Below are positions 25,989 to 35,515 of a DNA stretch of 64,000 nt, piece after piece (within the stretch, counting starts at the first letter, position 1; every line of letters starts with the position of its first letter). The position numbers and the translations under genes are program-made. Where the stretch lies: positions 62,001-126,000 of the forward strand of contig NZ_JABZEE010000024.1 in NCBI RefSeq assembly GCF_013387495.1, written 5' to 3'. The stretch is from Streptomyces sp. PKU-EA00015 (lineage in GTDB: Bacteria; Actinomycetota; Actinomycetes; Streptomycetales; Streptomycetaceae). The notes under the pieces were generated by a model. It was given only the letters and a program-made list of their open reading frames with translations, was not told where the DNA came from and did no database searches.

Positions 25989-26475
25989 GCCGCTGAACCT
26001 CCCCCTCGTCGGCATCGGTACTGATGTGCACGCCTTCGAGAAGGGCCGCGAACTGTGGTGCGCGGGTCTGCTCTGGGAGGACGCCGACGGATACGGGCTC
26101 GCCGGCCACTCGGACGGTGACGTCGCCGCGCACGCCGCCTGCGACGCCCTGTTCTCCGCCGCCGGCATCGGCGACCTCGGCGCCCACTTCGGCACCTCCC
26201 GGCCCGAGTGGTCCGGCGCCTCCGGCGCCACCCTTCTCGCGGAGGCCGCGCGGATCGTGCGTGCCGAGGGATTCGAGATCGGCAATGTCTCCGTTCAGGT
26301 GATCGGCGTGCGGCCGAAGATCGGAAAGCGGCGCGACGAGGCGCAGAAGGCGCTCTCGGCCGCCGCGGGCGCCCCCGTCTCCGTGTCCGGCACCACCACC
26401 GACGGGCTCGGTCTGACCGGACGGGCCGAGGGGCTCGCCGCCGTCGCGACCGCGCTCATCGTGCGGAGAGGCTGA
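25978..26475 (+). CDS. ispF: 2-C-methyl-D-erythritol 2,4-cyclodiphosphate synthase
   Basis: The 165-residue protein is the usual length and has the metal ligands DVHAF (D16, H18) and GHSDGDV. It cyclises CDP-ME-2-phosphate with loss of CMP. It follows ispD with an 11-base overlap; GGAGG precedes the ATG inside ispD. Confidence 0.95.
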   Translation: MASEPLNLPLVGIGTDVHAFEKGRELWCAGLLWEDADGYGLAGHSDGDVAAHAACDALFSAAGIGDLGAHFGTSRPEWSGASGATLLAEAARIVRAEGFEIGNVSVQVIGVRPKIGKRRDEAQKALSAAAGAPVSVSGTTTDGLGLTGRAEGLAAVATALIVRRG

Positions 26476-26502
26476 ATCCGTTTCCCGGGCGATATCACAA
26501 GT

Positions 26503-26534
26503 TGCCCCGCGAACCCCACAGGGGGCGCGGGGCA
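26503..26534 (+). terminator. Terminator of ispD-ispF
   Basis: TGCCCCGCG / CGCGGGGCA, 9 bases perfect, around a 14-base loop that contains CCCC/GGGG pairing as well. Confidence 0.65.
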
Positions 26535-26549
26535 CTGCCATCCGCCCAC

Positions 26550-26562
26550 TACCCTTGATGCG
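26550..26562 (+). promoter_or_regulatory. Candidate -10 (TACCCT), leaderless cysS
   Basis: TACCCT at 26550-26555 is 7 bases before GTG 26562, with no ribosome-binding site. Confidence 0.45.
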
Positions 26563-27962
26563 TGACTATTCGCCTGTACGACACCAGCGCCCGGCAGATC
26601 CGTGACTTCACCCCCCTCGTGCCGGGTTGCGTCTCGATCTACCTGTGTGGCGCCACCGTGCAGGCCGCACCGCACATCGGGCACATCAGGTCGGGCCTCA
26701 ACTTCGACATCATGCGCCGCTGGTTCGAGTACCGCGGCTACGACGTGACGTTCATCCGCAACGTCACGGACATCGACGACAAGATCATCAACAAGTCGGC
26801 CGAGCAGAACAGGCCCTGGTGGTCCATCGGTTACGCGAACGAGCGCGCCTTCAACGACGGCTACGAGGCACTCGGCTGCCTCCCGCCCACCTACGAACCG
26901 CGCGCCACCGGCCACGTCACCGAGATGGTCGAGATGATGCGCGGCCTCATCGAGCGCGGCCACGCGTACGAGGCGGACGGCAGCGTCTACTTCGACGTGC
27001 GCTCCTTCCCCGACTACCTGGCGCTGTCCAACCAGGACATCGACGACCTGCGCCAGCCCGCCGAGGAAGGCATCACCGGCAAGCGCGACCCGCGCGACTT
27101 CGCCATGTGGAAGGCGACCAAGCCGGGCGAGCCCGACTGGGAGACGCCCTGGGGACGCGGCCGCCCCGGCTGGCACCTCGAGTGCTCGGCCATGGCCCAC
27201 AAGTACCTGGGCTCCGCGTTCGACATCCACGGCGGCGGCCTCGACCTGATCTTCCCGCACCACGAGAACGAGATCGCCCAGGCCAAGGCCTTCGGCGACG
27301 ACTTCGCCGCGTACTGGGTGCACAACGCCTGGGTCACCATGAGCGGCGAGAAGATGTCCAAGTCGCTCGGCAACTCGGTGCTCGTCAGCGAGATGGTCAA
27401 GAACTGGCGCCCCATCGTCCTGCGTTACTACCTCGGCACCCCGCACTACCGCTCGATGATCGAGTACAGCGAGGAGGCACTGCGGGAGGCCGAGTCCGCG
27501 TTCGCCCGCATCGAGGGCTTCGTGCAGCGCGTCGTGGAGAAGGCGGGGGGCGTCGTCGCGCCCGCCGACGAGGTGCCGCTCGCGTTCGCCGAGGCCATGG
27601 ACGACGACCTCGGGGTGCCGCAGGCCCTCGCGATCGTCCACACCACCGTCCGCCAGGGCAACTCCGCCCTGGCCGCCGACGACAAGGAAGCCGCCGTGGC
27701 CCGCCTCGCCGAGGTCCGTGCCATGCTCGGCGTCCTCGGCCTCGACCCGCTCGACGAACGCTGGGCGGGCGAGGGCGACCGCGGCGACGACCTCCACGGC
27801 GTGGTCGACTCCCTGGTGCGCCTGGTGCTGGAGCAGCGCGAGGCCGCCCGCTCCCGCAAGGACTGGGCCACCGCCGACGCCATCCGCGACCAGCTCGGCC
27901 AGTCCGGGCTCGTCATCGAGGACAGCCCCGACGGACCCCGGTGGACCCTCGGGCCCCGCTGA
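26562..27962 (+). CDS. cysS: Cysteinyl-tRNA synthetase
   Basis: The 466-residue class I synthetase shows APHIGHIRSG (HIGH) at about 37-46, KMSKSLGN at about 265-272 and zinc ligands (LYLCGATVQ, CSAMAHK, HHENE). It charges tRNA-Cys. The related MshC has another spacing and is not expected here. A terminator follows. Confidence 0.96.
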   Translation: MTIRLYDTSARQIRDFTPLVPGCVSIYLCGATVQAAPHIGHIRSGLNFDIMRRWFEYRGYDVTFIRNVTDIDDKIINKSAEQNRPWWSIGYANERAFNDGYEALGCLPPTYEPRATGHVTEMVEMMRGLIERGHAYEADGSVYFDVRSFPDYLALSNQDIDDLRQPAEEGITGKRDPRDFAMWKATKPGEPDWETPWGRGRPGWHLECSAMAHKYLGSAFDIHGGGLDLIFPHHENEIAQAKAFGDDFAAYWVHNAWVTMSGEKMSKSLGNSVLVSEMVKNWRPIVLRYYLGTPHYRSMIEYSEEALREAESAFARIEGFVQRVVEKAGGVVAPADEVPLAFAEAMDDDLGVPQALAIVHTTVRQGNSALAADDKEAAVARLAEVRAMLGVLGLDPLDERWAGEGDRGDDLHGVVDSLVRLVLEQREAARSRKDWATADAIRDQLGQSGLVIEDSPDGPRWTLGPR

Positions 27963-27976
27963 GCCACAGGCGCGAT

Positions 27977-28002
27977 GTGCCGCCCGGAGCGCCGGGCGGC
28001 AC
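27977..28002 (+). terminator. cysS terminator
   Basis: Perfect 11-base stem GTGCCGCCCGG / CCGGGCGGCAC with a 4-base loop, 14 bases after the stop. Confidence 0.75.
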
Positions 28003-28056
28003 ACTTCCTTACGTACACACATTTGTTTGAGCGAGCTTTACAGAAACAGGTAGGTC

Positions 28057-29004
28057 ATGGCCGGGAACAGCCAGCGCAGGAACCGCCGCACGTCCAACAA
28101 GAAGGGCGCGCAGGTCGGCAGCGGTGGCAAGCGGCGCCGCTCACTCGAGGGCAAGGGGCCGACGCCGCCCGCCTCCGCCCGCAAGGGACACGTCAAGAAC
28201 CGCCTCGCCAACGCCAAGGCCAAGCAGGCCCAGCGCCGTCCCGTGGCCCGCCGCGGCGGCAAGGGCGCCTCGGAGATGGTCGTCGGCCGCAACCCGGTCT
28301 TCGAGGCGCTGCGCGACGGCGTGCCCGCCTCCACGCTCTACGTGCAGCAGTTCATCGACAACGACGAGCGCGTCCGCGAGGCGCTCCAGCTCGCCACCGG
28401 CCGCGGCAACATCAACATCATGGAGGCGCCGCGCCCCGAGCTCGACCGCATGACGAACGGGCTCAACCACCAGGGCCTGGTCCTCCAGGTCCCGCCGTAC
28501 GAGTACGCCCACCCCGAGGACCTCGCGGCCGCCGCCTTCGACGACGGCGAGGACCCGCTGATCGTCGCGCTCGACGGCGTGACCGACCCGCGCAACCTCG
28601 GCGCGGTCGTCCGCTCCGTATCGGCGTTCGGCGGCCACGGCGTCGTCGTGCCCGAGCGCCGGGCGGCCGGCATGACCGCCGGCGCCTGGAAGACCTCGGC
28701 CGGCACGGCCGCGCGCACGCCGGTCGCGCGCGCCACCAACCTGACCCGCGCACTGGAGTCGTACCAGAAGGCCGGTCTCACCGTCGTCGGCCTCGCCGCC
28801 GACGGCGACACCGAGGTCGGCGAGCTGGAGGCGCTCGGCGGCCCGGTCGTGATCGTGGTCGGCAGCGAGGGCAAGGGCCTGTCCCGCCTGGTCGGCGAGA
28901 CCTGCGACCACCTGGTCCGCATCCCGATGCCCGGCGGCGCGGAGTCCCTCAACGCGGGCGTCGCCGCGGGCGTCGTGCTCTACGAGGCGGCCAAGCGACG
29001 CTGA
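28057..29004 (+). CDS. rlmB: 23S rRNA (guanosine-2'-O-)-methyltransferase RlmB (TrmH family)
   Basis: The 315-residue protein starts with a basic low-complexity extension (about 1-70, many Lys/Arg/Gly), followed by the L30e-like substrate domain ([11 protein letters not shown], ~75) and the SPOUT domain with [23 protein letters not shown] and [22 protein letters not shown]. This matches RlmB, which methylates the 2'-O of G2251 in 23S rRNA. It is separated from cysS by a terminator, though the cysS-rlmB order is conserved in actinobacteria. ATG is preceded by a weak site only. Confidence 0.92.
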   Translation: MAGNSQRRNRRTSNKKGAQVGSGGKRRRSLEGKGPTPPASARKGHVKNRLANAKAKQAQRRPVARRGGKGASEMVVGRNPVFEALRDGVPASTLYVQQFIDNDERVREALQLATGRGNINIMEAPRPELDRMTNGLNHQGLVLQVPPYEYAHPEDLAAAAFDDGEDPLIVALDGVTDPRNLGAVVRSVSAFGGHGVVVPERRAAGMTAGAWKTSAGTAARTPVARATNLTRALESYQKAGLTVVGLAADGDTEVGELEALGGPVVIVVGSEGKGLSRLVGETCDHLVRIPMPGGAESLNAGVAAGVVLYEAAKRR

Positions 29005-29079
29005 CTCTGTGGTTGCTGTCCGGGGTGGTTTCCTCGGGGCGGGCCGGGCCTCCGCGCCCCGGAACGTCGGGGCCGCCCC

Positions 29080-29097
29080 GGGAACGCAAGCGTTCCC
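29080..29097 (+). terminator. Possible terminator after rlmB
   Basis: GGGAACGC / GCGTTCCC with a 2-base gap, 75 bases after the stop; the stem is short. Confidence 0.4.
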
Positions 29098-29222
29098 AGG
29101 GCGCGTCCCTATCGGGCAGACCCGGTACAGCGCGGTCGAAAAGGCTCAAGAGGAGCGCTTGACGGGTCTCGGACAGATCGGGCTTGTCGGGGCCGTGCCC
29201 TAAACACACATCACTCGGTTAG

Positions 29223-30872
29223 ATGAGTGTGGACACCAGAACGCCCCGGTCCGGGTTCGATGATCAGCCTGCGCTGAGCATGGTCAAGGTGGACTGCGAT
29301 CCCGCGCAGGTCATCGTCAACCACGCCAGCTTCCGGGTGCGGCTCGCCCAGAGCGCGCGCCCCGCACGTGGCTTGGCGGACACCGCACGGCTCGCCTCCG
29401 TCGGCGCGGGCGCCGCGCGGCGCAGGGCACCCGTCGTGTGGAGCGGCAGGTCAGCCCCCGGGGACTCCGGCGCGACCGGCCTCCTCCAGGCCGTGCGCAA
29501 CTCCACCCTGGAGCACGACCCGTACAACTCCGGCGCCACCCAGGTCATGCCGCGCGTCGACCTCGGCGGCGACACCGTGCAGTACCCCGCTGTCACCGAC
29601 GCACGACCCCTGCTGCCGCCCATGCGCCAAGCCGTCGGCGCCTACGACTCGTACGACTCCGACAGCCAGGGCGGCCAGGGCGGTCAGGACACGTACAGCA
29701 GGGACACGTACGGCTCGGACACGTACGGCCCGGACACGTACGGCACGGACCCGTACGGCCACAGCATGTACGATCCGGGGCCGTACACCGAGATCTCGCC
29801 CGCCGCCCACGCGCCCGCCAGCCACCGGCCCGCCGGCGACCCCACACGGCACGCCTACTACCCCGGCCGCCGCCTGAACCTCGGCGTGGTGCTCCTGCCG
29901 CTGCGCGTGTTCCTCGGACTGATCTCCGTGTACGCCGGCATGGGCAAGCTCTGCGACCCCGTCTACTTCGACGGCGGCCACCGCGGCTCCCTGGTCAAGT
30001 GGCTGAGCTCGCTCCACCCCTGGGCACTGGCCGAGCCCCTGCGCGACTTCGCTCTCGCCCACCCCGTCGGCGCCGGACTCACCGTCGCCTTCCTCCAAGT
30101 CGTCGTCGGCGTCCTCACCGTCCTCGGCCTGTGGCAGCGCGTCGCCGCCGTCGTCGGCGCGCTGCTGTCCTCGGTGCTGATCCTCACCGTCAGCTGGCGG
30201 ACCGTCCCCGTCTACGACGCCCCCGACTTCATCTTCCTCGCCGCCTGGTCCCCGCTGATCATCGCGGGCGCCCCCGTCTACTCCGTCGACGGACGCCTCG
30301 CGGGCGAGGCCTGGCGCACCCTCGGCCCGCGCTCCGACATCTGGGACCTGCGCCGCCGCGTCCTGTGCCGCGGCGGACTCGTCGCCGCCGTCGTCGTCGG
30401 CCTCACCATGCTCGTCGGCTCCATGCTCGGCGGAGCCGTCCGCTCCACCGAGATCGTCACCGTCCCCGGCCCCGGCCAGAACCCCAGCAACCACCTGCCC
30501 GGCGCCTCGCTCCCGCAGGAATCGAGCATCGAGCGCAGCTCCTCGAGCCCGCGCCAGGACAGGCCGTCCCCGTCCGCCAGCCGCTCAGGCACGCCCACCT
30601 CCACGACCTCCGCACCCGCCGAGGACACCGTCCGCGAGACCGTCCCGGCCGACGGCGTCCCCAGCCAGACCCAGGGCACCGGCCAGCAGCCCCCCACGGG
30701 CTCCCGGCCCGCCCCGCCGCCCACCAGCGCCGGCCCCACGTCCAGCGGCGGCACCGGCTCCGGCGGCACCTCCGGCGGCACCTCGGGCGGCACGACCGGA
30801 GGCTCCGGCGGAGGCAGCGGCGGCAGCGGCGGCTCCGGAAGCGGCGCCGTCATCGGCGGCCTGCTGGGCTGA
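29223..30872 (+). CDS. DoxX-family membrane protein with long disordered tail
   Basis: A 549-residue protein. Residues 1-210 are hydrophilic and repeat Tyr-Gly-rich DTYG-type units (about 155-190). Residues 215-330 hold a DoxX domain with four membrane segments (LGVVLLPLRVFLGLISVYAGMGKLCDP is the first). A further segment lies at about 380-400, and the last 140 residues are Pro/Ser/Thr/Gly-rich, ending in a GGSGG-rich run. DoxX proteins are linked to thiol and quinone redox processes, but this one's role is unknown. The ATG lies in TTAGATG with no clear site. Confidence 0.75.
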   Translation: MSVDTRTPRSGFDDQPALSMVKVDCDPAQVIVNHASFRVRLAQSARPARGLADTARLASVGAGAARRRAPVVWSGRSAPGDSGATGLLQAVRNSTLEHDPYNSGATQVMPRVDLGGDTVQYPAVTDARPLLPPMRQAVGAYDSYDSDSQGGQGGQDTYSRDTYGSDTYGPDTYGTDPYGHSMYDPGPYTEISPAAHAPASHRPAGDPTRHAYYPGRRLNLGVVLLPLRVFLGLISVYAGMGKLCDPVYFDGGHRGSLVKWLSSLHPWALAEPLRDFALAHPVGAGLTVAFLQVVVGVLTVLGLWQRVAAVVGALLSSVLILTVSWRTVPVYDAPDFIFLAAWSPLIIAGAPVYSVDGRLAGEAWRTLGPRSDIWDLRRRVLCRGGLVAAVVVGLTMLVGSMLGGAVRSTEIVTVPGPGQNPSNHLPGASLPQESSIERSSSSPRQDRPSPSASRSGTPTSTTSAPAEDTVRETVPADGVPSQTQGTGQQPPTGSRPAPPPTSAGPTSSGGTGSGGTSGGTSGGTTGGSGGGSGGSGGSGSGAVIGGLLG

Positions 30873-30886
30873 GACCGCACACACCA

Positions 30887-30924
30887 GGAGGGCGGCCACC
30901 GGAAACGTCCGGTGACCGCCCTCC
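30887..30924 (+). terminator. Terminator after the DoxX gene
   Basis: A 16-base stem with one mismatch (30887-30902 / 30909-30924) and a 6-base loop. It may also serve the convergent nucleotidyltransferase gene. Confidence 0.75.
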
Positions 30925-30967
30925 CGCAACGGTTCCCCGCCTGCCCGCGCCGCCTGCAGACGCCGGC

Positions 30968-31690
30968 TCAGCGCACCTGCGAAGCGAGCTCCTTCGCGGC
31001 CTCCGTCAGATCCTTCGCCGTGTCGATCGCCCGCCAGTACGCCCCCTGCGGCAGCGGGAAGCCCGCCAGCCGCCGCTCACGCGCCAGCCGCGGAAACGTC
31101 GTGCGCTCGTGGTCGCCGACGTCCGGCAGCAGCCCCGTGAACGCCGCCGAGAACACGTACACGCCCGCGTTGATCAGATACGGCGACGGCGGCGACTCGA
31201 TGAAGTCCGTGATGTGCCCGAACGCGTCCGTCTCCACCGCGCCCCACGGGATCCGCGGACGCGCCAGCGCCAGCGTCGCCGTCGCATCGCGCTCCTCGTG
31301 GAACGCCGCCATCTCCCGCAGCGAGAACCGCGTCCAGATGTCACCGTTCGTCGCGTACCACGGCTCTTCAGGATGCGGCAGGCTCTCCGCCGCGTACTTC
31401 AGACCGCCGCCACGGCCCAGCGGCTCCGTCTCCACCACCGTCGTGACCCGCAGCGGCAGATCGGCGCTCTCCAGCCACTTCTGGAGCACCTCGGCGAGAT
31501 GGCCGCACGAGACCACCGCATCGGTCACGCCCTCCGCGGCCATCCAGGCCAGCTGGTGCCCGATGATCGGCATCCCCGTACCGGGGATCTCCACCATCGG
31601 CTTCGGGCGGTCGTCGGTGTACGGGCGCAGCCGCGAGCCCTGGCCACCGGCCAGGACCACGGCCTGCGTCGGATACGTAGGCGTCTGCAT
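30968..31690 (-). CDS. Sugar-nucleotide nucleotidyltransferase
   Basis: The 240-residue protein is one domain of the NTP_transferase fold: AVVLAGGQGSRLRPYTDDRPKPMVEI (about 9-34) holds the GxGxRL-x-P-x10-PK signature, and the metal-binding aspartate appears in ATNGDIWTRF. It links a nucleotide to a sugar-1-phosphate; glucose-1-phosphate or mannose-1-phosphate is likely but not determined. ATG 31690 starts just before the signature. Confidence 0.85.
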   Translation of the reverse strand: MQTPTYPTQAVVLAGGQGSRLRPYTDDRPKPMVEIPGTGMPIIGHQLAWMAAEGVTDAVVSCGHLAEVLQKWLESADLPLRVTTVVETEPLGRGGGLKYAAESLPHPEEPWYATNGDIWTRFSLREMAAFHEERDATATLALARPRIPWGAVETDAFGHITDFIESPPSPYLINAGVYVFSAAFTGLLPDVGDHERTTFPRLARERRLAGFPLPQGAYWRAIDTAKDLTEAAKELASQVR

Positions 31691-31723
31691 GCCGTGAACG
31701 ATATGCGCACCGCCGGACACGAC

Positions 31724-31757
31724 ACGGACCGGACCCGCGAGTGCGGGCCCGGTCCGT
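31724..31757 (-). terminator. Terminator of the small secreted protein gene
   Basis: 15-base stem (31724-31738 / 31743-31757) with one mismatch and a GAGT loop, lying downstream of the minus-strand stop at 31803. Confidence 0.7.
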
Positions 31758-31802
31758 CGAACCGGTCCGTGCGGTGCGCCGGCTGCCCGCGGCGCCGGAC
31801 CC

Positions 31803-32225
31803 TCAGTGCCCGAGCGCCTGCTGCTGGACGCCCGTGGCGAAGGAGGTGTCGCAGACGGGCCGCGAGAACCGCTGCGCGCGCGTGGGCCCGTAACGGTCCA
31901 CGGCGGCCCGGCCCAGGGAGCGGGCGATCGACATGCAGTGCTGGGCGAGCGACGGACGCGCCTCGACCTCGCGCTGCAGATGCGTGAGCGCGACGCCCGG
32001 GTCCTTCGCCTGCAGCTCCGTGAGGAGCCTGTCCCGCAGAACGTCCTGCGGGGCACGGGACGTGGCCCGTGTCGAGACGTGCTCGGAGGAGGCCGTGAGC
32101 ATCTGCGACTTGGTGGCCTGTCCTGCCCACGGGACGGTGGAGACCGCGAGGGTTCCGGAGAGCACCAGGACGACAGGCAGAACGAGGGCGAGAGTGCGGC
32201 CGATTCGGCGGGCTGTGTGGGTCAC
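31803..32225 (-). CDS. Small secreted or membrane-anchored protein of unknown function
   Basis: I do not recognise a family. The 140-residue product has a basic N-terminus and a hydrophobic core (ALVLPVVLVLSGTLAVST), consistent with a signal peptide or membrane anchor. A helical domain follows with two cysteines (HCMSIA and PVCDTSF). GTG 32225 is the start. It is followed by its own terminator. Confidence 0.6.
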   Translation of the reverse strand: MTHTARRIGRTLALVLPVVLVLSGTLAVSTVPWAGQATKSQMLTASSEHVSTRATSRAPQDVLRDRLLTELQAKDPGVALTHLQREVEARPSLAQHCMSIARSLGRAAVDRYGPTRAQRFSRPVCDTSFATGVQQQALGH

Positions 32226-32369
32226 GCGAGCGAGCGTAGCGGCCAGTAATGGTTTGGCGACATCCAGTCACTCAGGCGGGCGATGGTTCGAGGGTTCTTT
32301 TCGAATCCCACGTTGACGCACGGGGTGAAATGCTGCTGAATGCGCGAAATATGTCCGAATGTGCGAAAA

Positions 32370-32402
32370 GCCGGGCTCCGCACGTCGAGTGCGGAGCCCG
32401 GC
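32370..32402 (-). terminator. msiK terminator
   Basis: Perfect 14-base stem (32370-32383 / 32389-32402) with a 5-base loop, directly after the msiK stop. Confidence 0.85.
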
Positions 32403-32435
32403 CTCTGCGCCGGCGAACCGAAGCCGGCCGGCGCG

Positions 32436-33563
32436 TCAGTCGCTCAGGCGCTCGCCCGTCGTCGTCGAGAAGACGTGGATCTCGCCCGGACGCGGCACGA
32501 CGTGCAGCTCGCTGCCCTTCTCCGGCACGCTGCGGCCGCCGACGCGGACGACCAGGTCCTTGTGCTCGCCGCCGACCTGGGCGGAGCCGTACACGTAGCC
32601 GTCGGCGCCGAGCTCCTCGACGACGTTCACGGACACGGCGAGGCCGGCCGGGGCGTCCTTGGAGAGCGTCCGGGTCTCGGCGCCGCCGTGCTCGACGACG
32701 TCGAAGTGCTCGGGGCGGACACCGACCGTCACCGTCGTGTCGCCCTTGTCGGCGGCGGCGGACAGGGCCTCGCGGGAGACCGGGACGACGCTGTTGCCGA
32801 ACCTCACGCCGCCGTCGGTGATCGGGACCTCGACCAGGTTCATGGCCGGGGAGCCGATGAAGCCGGCGACGAAGAGGTTGGCCGGGCGGTCGTACATGTT
32901 GCGCGGCGAGTCGACCTGCTGGAGCAGACCGTCCTTGAGCACCGCGACGCGGTCGCCCATGGTCATGGCCTCGACCTGGTCGTGCGTGACGTACACCGTG
33001 GTGATGCCGAGACGGCGCTGGAGCGAGGCGATCTGCGTCCGCGTGGAGACACGCAGCTTGGCGTCGAGGTTCGACAGCGGCTCGTCCATGAGGAAGACCT
33101 GCGGCTCACGCACGATGGCCCGCCCCATGGCGACACGCTGGCGCTGACCACCGGAGAGCGCCTTGGGCTTGCGGTCCAGGTACTCGGTCAGGTCGAGGAT
33201 CTTCGCGGCCTCTTCGACCTTCTTGCGGATCTCGCTCTTGTTGACGCCGGCGATCTTGAGCGCGAAGCCCATGTTGTCGGCGACGGTCATGTGCGGGTAG
33301 AGCGCGTAGTTCTGGAACACCATGGCGATGTCCCGGTCCTTGGGCGGCAGATGCGTGACGTCGCGGTCACCGATGCGGATGGCGCCGCCATTGACGTCCT
33401 CGAGCCCGGCGAGCATGCGCAGGGAGGTGGACTTTCCGCAGCCGGAGGGACCGACGAGGACGAGGAACTCGCCGTCCTCGGTCTGGATGTCGAGCTGGTC
33501 GACGGCGGGCTTGTCGGAACCCGGGTAGATCCGGGTCGCCTTGTCGAACGTGACAGTAGCCAT
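32436..33563 (-). CDS. msiK: Multiple-sugar import ATPase MsiK
   Basis: The 375-residue ABC ATPase has Walker A GPSGCGKST (38-46), signature LSGGQRQRVAMGRAIV, Walker B VFLMDEPLSNLDA, and a C-terminal regulatory TOBE domain (about 245-375) like MalK/UgpC. MsiK is the shared ATPase for many Streptomyces carbohydrate importers (cellobiose, maltose, chitobiose), so there are no permease genes beside it. A dre-like DasR site (33618-33633) lies 55 bases upstream of the ATG. Confidence 0.95.
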   Translation of the reverse strand: MATVTFDKATRIYPGSDKPAVDQLDIQTEDGEFLVLVGPSGCGKSTSLRMLAGLEDVNGGAIRIGDRDVTHLPPKDRDIAMVFQNYALYPHMTVADNMGFALKIAGVNKSEIRKKVEEAAKILDLTEYLDRKPKALSGGQRQRVAMGRAIVREPQVFLMDEPLSNLDAKLRVSTRTQIASLQRRLGITTVYVTHDQVEAMTMGDRVAVLKDGLLQQVDSPRNMYDRPANLFVAGFIGSPAMNLVEVPITDGGVRFGNSVVPVSREALSAAADKGDTTVTVGVRPEHFDVVEHGGAETRTLSKDAPAGLAVSVNVVEELGADGYVYGSAQVGGEHKDLVVRVGGRSVPEKGSELHVVPRPGEIHVFSTTTGERLSD

Positions 33564-33617
33564 GGTGAATGGCTCCCTTCACCGGCAGGAACGTGCCGGA
33601 CGATCCGTTGTAGAGGG

Positions 33618-33633
33618 AGTGGTCCAGTCCACC
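33618..33633 (-). promoter_or_regulatory. dre-like DasR binding site upstream of msiK
   Basis: AGTGGTCCAGTCCACC matches the dre consensus A(C/G)TGGTCTAGACCA(C/G)T at 13 of 16 positions. DasR is the GntR repressor responsive to glucosamine-6-phosphate. Binding is inferred. Confidence 0.5.
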
Positions 33634-33837
33634 CGTGGATGGACTTGCGGTGACGCTACCTGGCGATGTGGGATCTGTCAGCAGTCGGTGGGCGGGGAAA
33701 TTTTCGAACCCCTCTGCGCGAGCCGCTACGGCAGAGCGGCTGACTTTTGGCCAGCGGTCCAGAGCAACGCGCTTTTTACCTGAGCCCCGGGCGGTAGAGC
33801 CACGGCTTTTTGGCCCGGCCGCTCGTGCGGCTCCGGT

Positions 33838-33968
33838 GCTGTCCTCGCGGACAGCTCTTCCTGCTTCGACGCCCATCGCCGGACCGGAATGGCCCTGAGG
33901 GTCACTCCCGTACGGTCTTACGCGGGCTCCACAGGCATGACGGCCGACGGCCCGTCGGTCCGTGGGTC
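33838..33968 (-). ncRNA. Possible omega-RNA / element right end downstream of tnpB
   Basis: The 130 bases after the tnpB stop carry a perfect GCTGTCC-GCGA-GGACAGC hairpin (33838-33855). TnpB nucleases use an RNA made from the 3' end of tnpB and the element's end. Boundaries and target-site motif are not determined, so this is a prediction from family knowledge. The stretch between it and msiK (33634-33837) holds the msiK promoter region and no gene. Confidence 0.35.
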
Positions 33969-35360
33969 TCACGCTGCCAGATGGACCTCTGGCAGCTCCG
34001 AAGCCTTGATCACCGGCGGCATGGGCCTGCCCGGCGGCAATGCCATCGCCACCGACCAGAACAGCCGCATCCCCTCGTCCCGAAGGTTCACCGCGGCGTT
34101 CACGTCCCGGTCGTGCAGCACGCCGCACTCCTCGCAGGTCCACTCGCGCACCGACACATCCAGCCTCGGACCCTTCGCATGGCATGCGCAGCAACGGCGG
34201 GTCGACGGGAAGAAGCGGTCCACGATCACCAGCGTGCGCCCGTACCAGGCGCACTTGTAGCGCAGTTGACGCAGCAGCTCGCCCCACGACGCATCGATGA
34301 TCGACTGGTTCAGCTTCGCCTTCCTCCGCCGTCCCTTGCCCACGGCCGGGCGCAGCAGATTGGCGACGGGCAGGTCCTCCACCACGAGCACTTGGTTCTC
34401 GCGCACGAGGCGGGTCGTGAACTGATCCAACAGATCCCTGCGAACGTCGCTGATCAGCGCATACAGTCGTGCGATCCGCTCCCTCGCCTTCCCCCTGTTC
34501 CTCGAACCCTTCTCCTTGCGGTGCAGCTCCCGCTGCCGCCGGGCCAGCTCGTCCGCGTACTTCCTGAGCAGCCGGGGATGCCCCAGCTTCGAACCGTCGT
34601 CCAACGTCACCAACGTCGCCAGGCCAAGATCCAGACCCACCGCCTTCGGCTCTGTCCCACCCGGCAGAAACGCTGCAGGCAGCGGCTCGATCAGCTCTTC
34701 GACCAGCACCGACAGGAAATACCGGCCGGCCCGGTCCCGCGTCACCGTCAGCTTCACCGGCACCTCACCACGGGGAAGTGGCCGCGACCACCGCACATCG
34801 AGCGGCTCGGTCTGCTTGGCCAGCGTGACCAGCCCCGTACCGGGCCGCTCCGGATCCTCGACCCAGCGGAAGCCGGTCCGCACGTACGTCGCGGAATCCC
34901 GCGACCGGCGCTTCTTCTTCCGCTTCGGATACTTCGCCGTGCCCTTGAAGAACCGCGAGAACGCACCGTCCAGATGCCGAAGCGCCTGCTGCAACACCGC
35001 CGACGACACATCCCGCAGCCACGACGTCCCCTCCGCCCGACGCCACCCCGTCAGCGCCCGGCATGTCTCCGCGAAACCCACGGACACCTGGTGCTGCTCC
35101 CAGGCACGCGCCCGCAGGGCAAGCCCCTCGTTGTAGACCCACCGGCAGGCGCCGAAGGTCTGCTCCAGCTGCGCGGCCTGTTCCACGGTCGGATAGAAGC
35201 GGTACTGGTAGACGCGCTGCTGGGTGCCGGTTTCCTTGGCGCGGCGCCGCAAGGGAACGGCCCGGCGCTTGTGGTGCTTGCTTCGGTCGGCGATGCCCAG
35301 GGCCTCGCGCTTGATGCGCTTGGCTTCCTCGCCGACGACGCGAGCAGGTGACTCCGTCAT
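33969..35360 (-). CDS. tnpB: TnpB, IS200/IS605-family RNA-guided nuclease (solitary)
   Basis: The 463-residue protein has the three RuvC-type acidic residues: D244 in GLDLGLATLV, E328 in LVVEDLPVANLL and D419 in HDRDVNAAVNL. A zinc finger (C390, C393, C409, C412) lies between the last two, and a helix-turn-helix-like N-terminus begins at about 48. The first 47 basic residues are an extension. All catalytic and zinc residues are intact, so it is probably active. No tnpA transposase is adjacent, as in IS1341-type elements. It lies between msiK and a tRNA gene. Confidence 0.9.
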   Translation of the reverse strand: MTESPARVVGEEAKRIKREALGIADRSKHHKRRAVPLRRRAKETGTQQRVYQYRFYPTVEQAAQLEQTFGACRWVYNEGLALRARAWEQHQVSVGFAETCRALTGWRRAEGTSWLRDVSSAVLQQALRHLDGAFSRFFKGTAKYPKRKKKRRSRDSATYVRTGFRWVEDPERPGTGLVTLAKQTEPLDVRWSRPLPRGEVPVKLTVTRDRAGRYFLSVLVEELIEPLPAAFLPGGTEPKAVGLDLGLATLVTLDDGSKLGHPRLLRKYADELARRQRELHRKEKGSRNRGKARERIARLYALISDVRRDLLDQFTTRLVRENQVLVVEDLPVANLLRPAVGKGRRRKAKLNQSIIDASWGELLRQLRYKCAWYGRTLVIVDRFFPSTRRCCACHAKGPRLDVSVREWTCEECGVLHDRDVNAAVNLRDEGMRLFWSVAMALPPGRPMPPVIKASELPEVHLAA

Positions 35361-35515
35361 ACACCCCCTGCCGTCCGATAGTCGGAACAGAACGTCAGTC
35401 CGTTCAACGAACGTGCGGATGGGTGGTTACGGTCGACGCAAAGTTCTTCGCGAGTGGTTCGGGGCTCTGTGTAGAGTGGGAGCGCCTTCCCGCGCGGATC
35501 ACACTGCGTGAAGCT

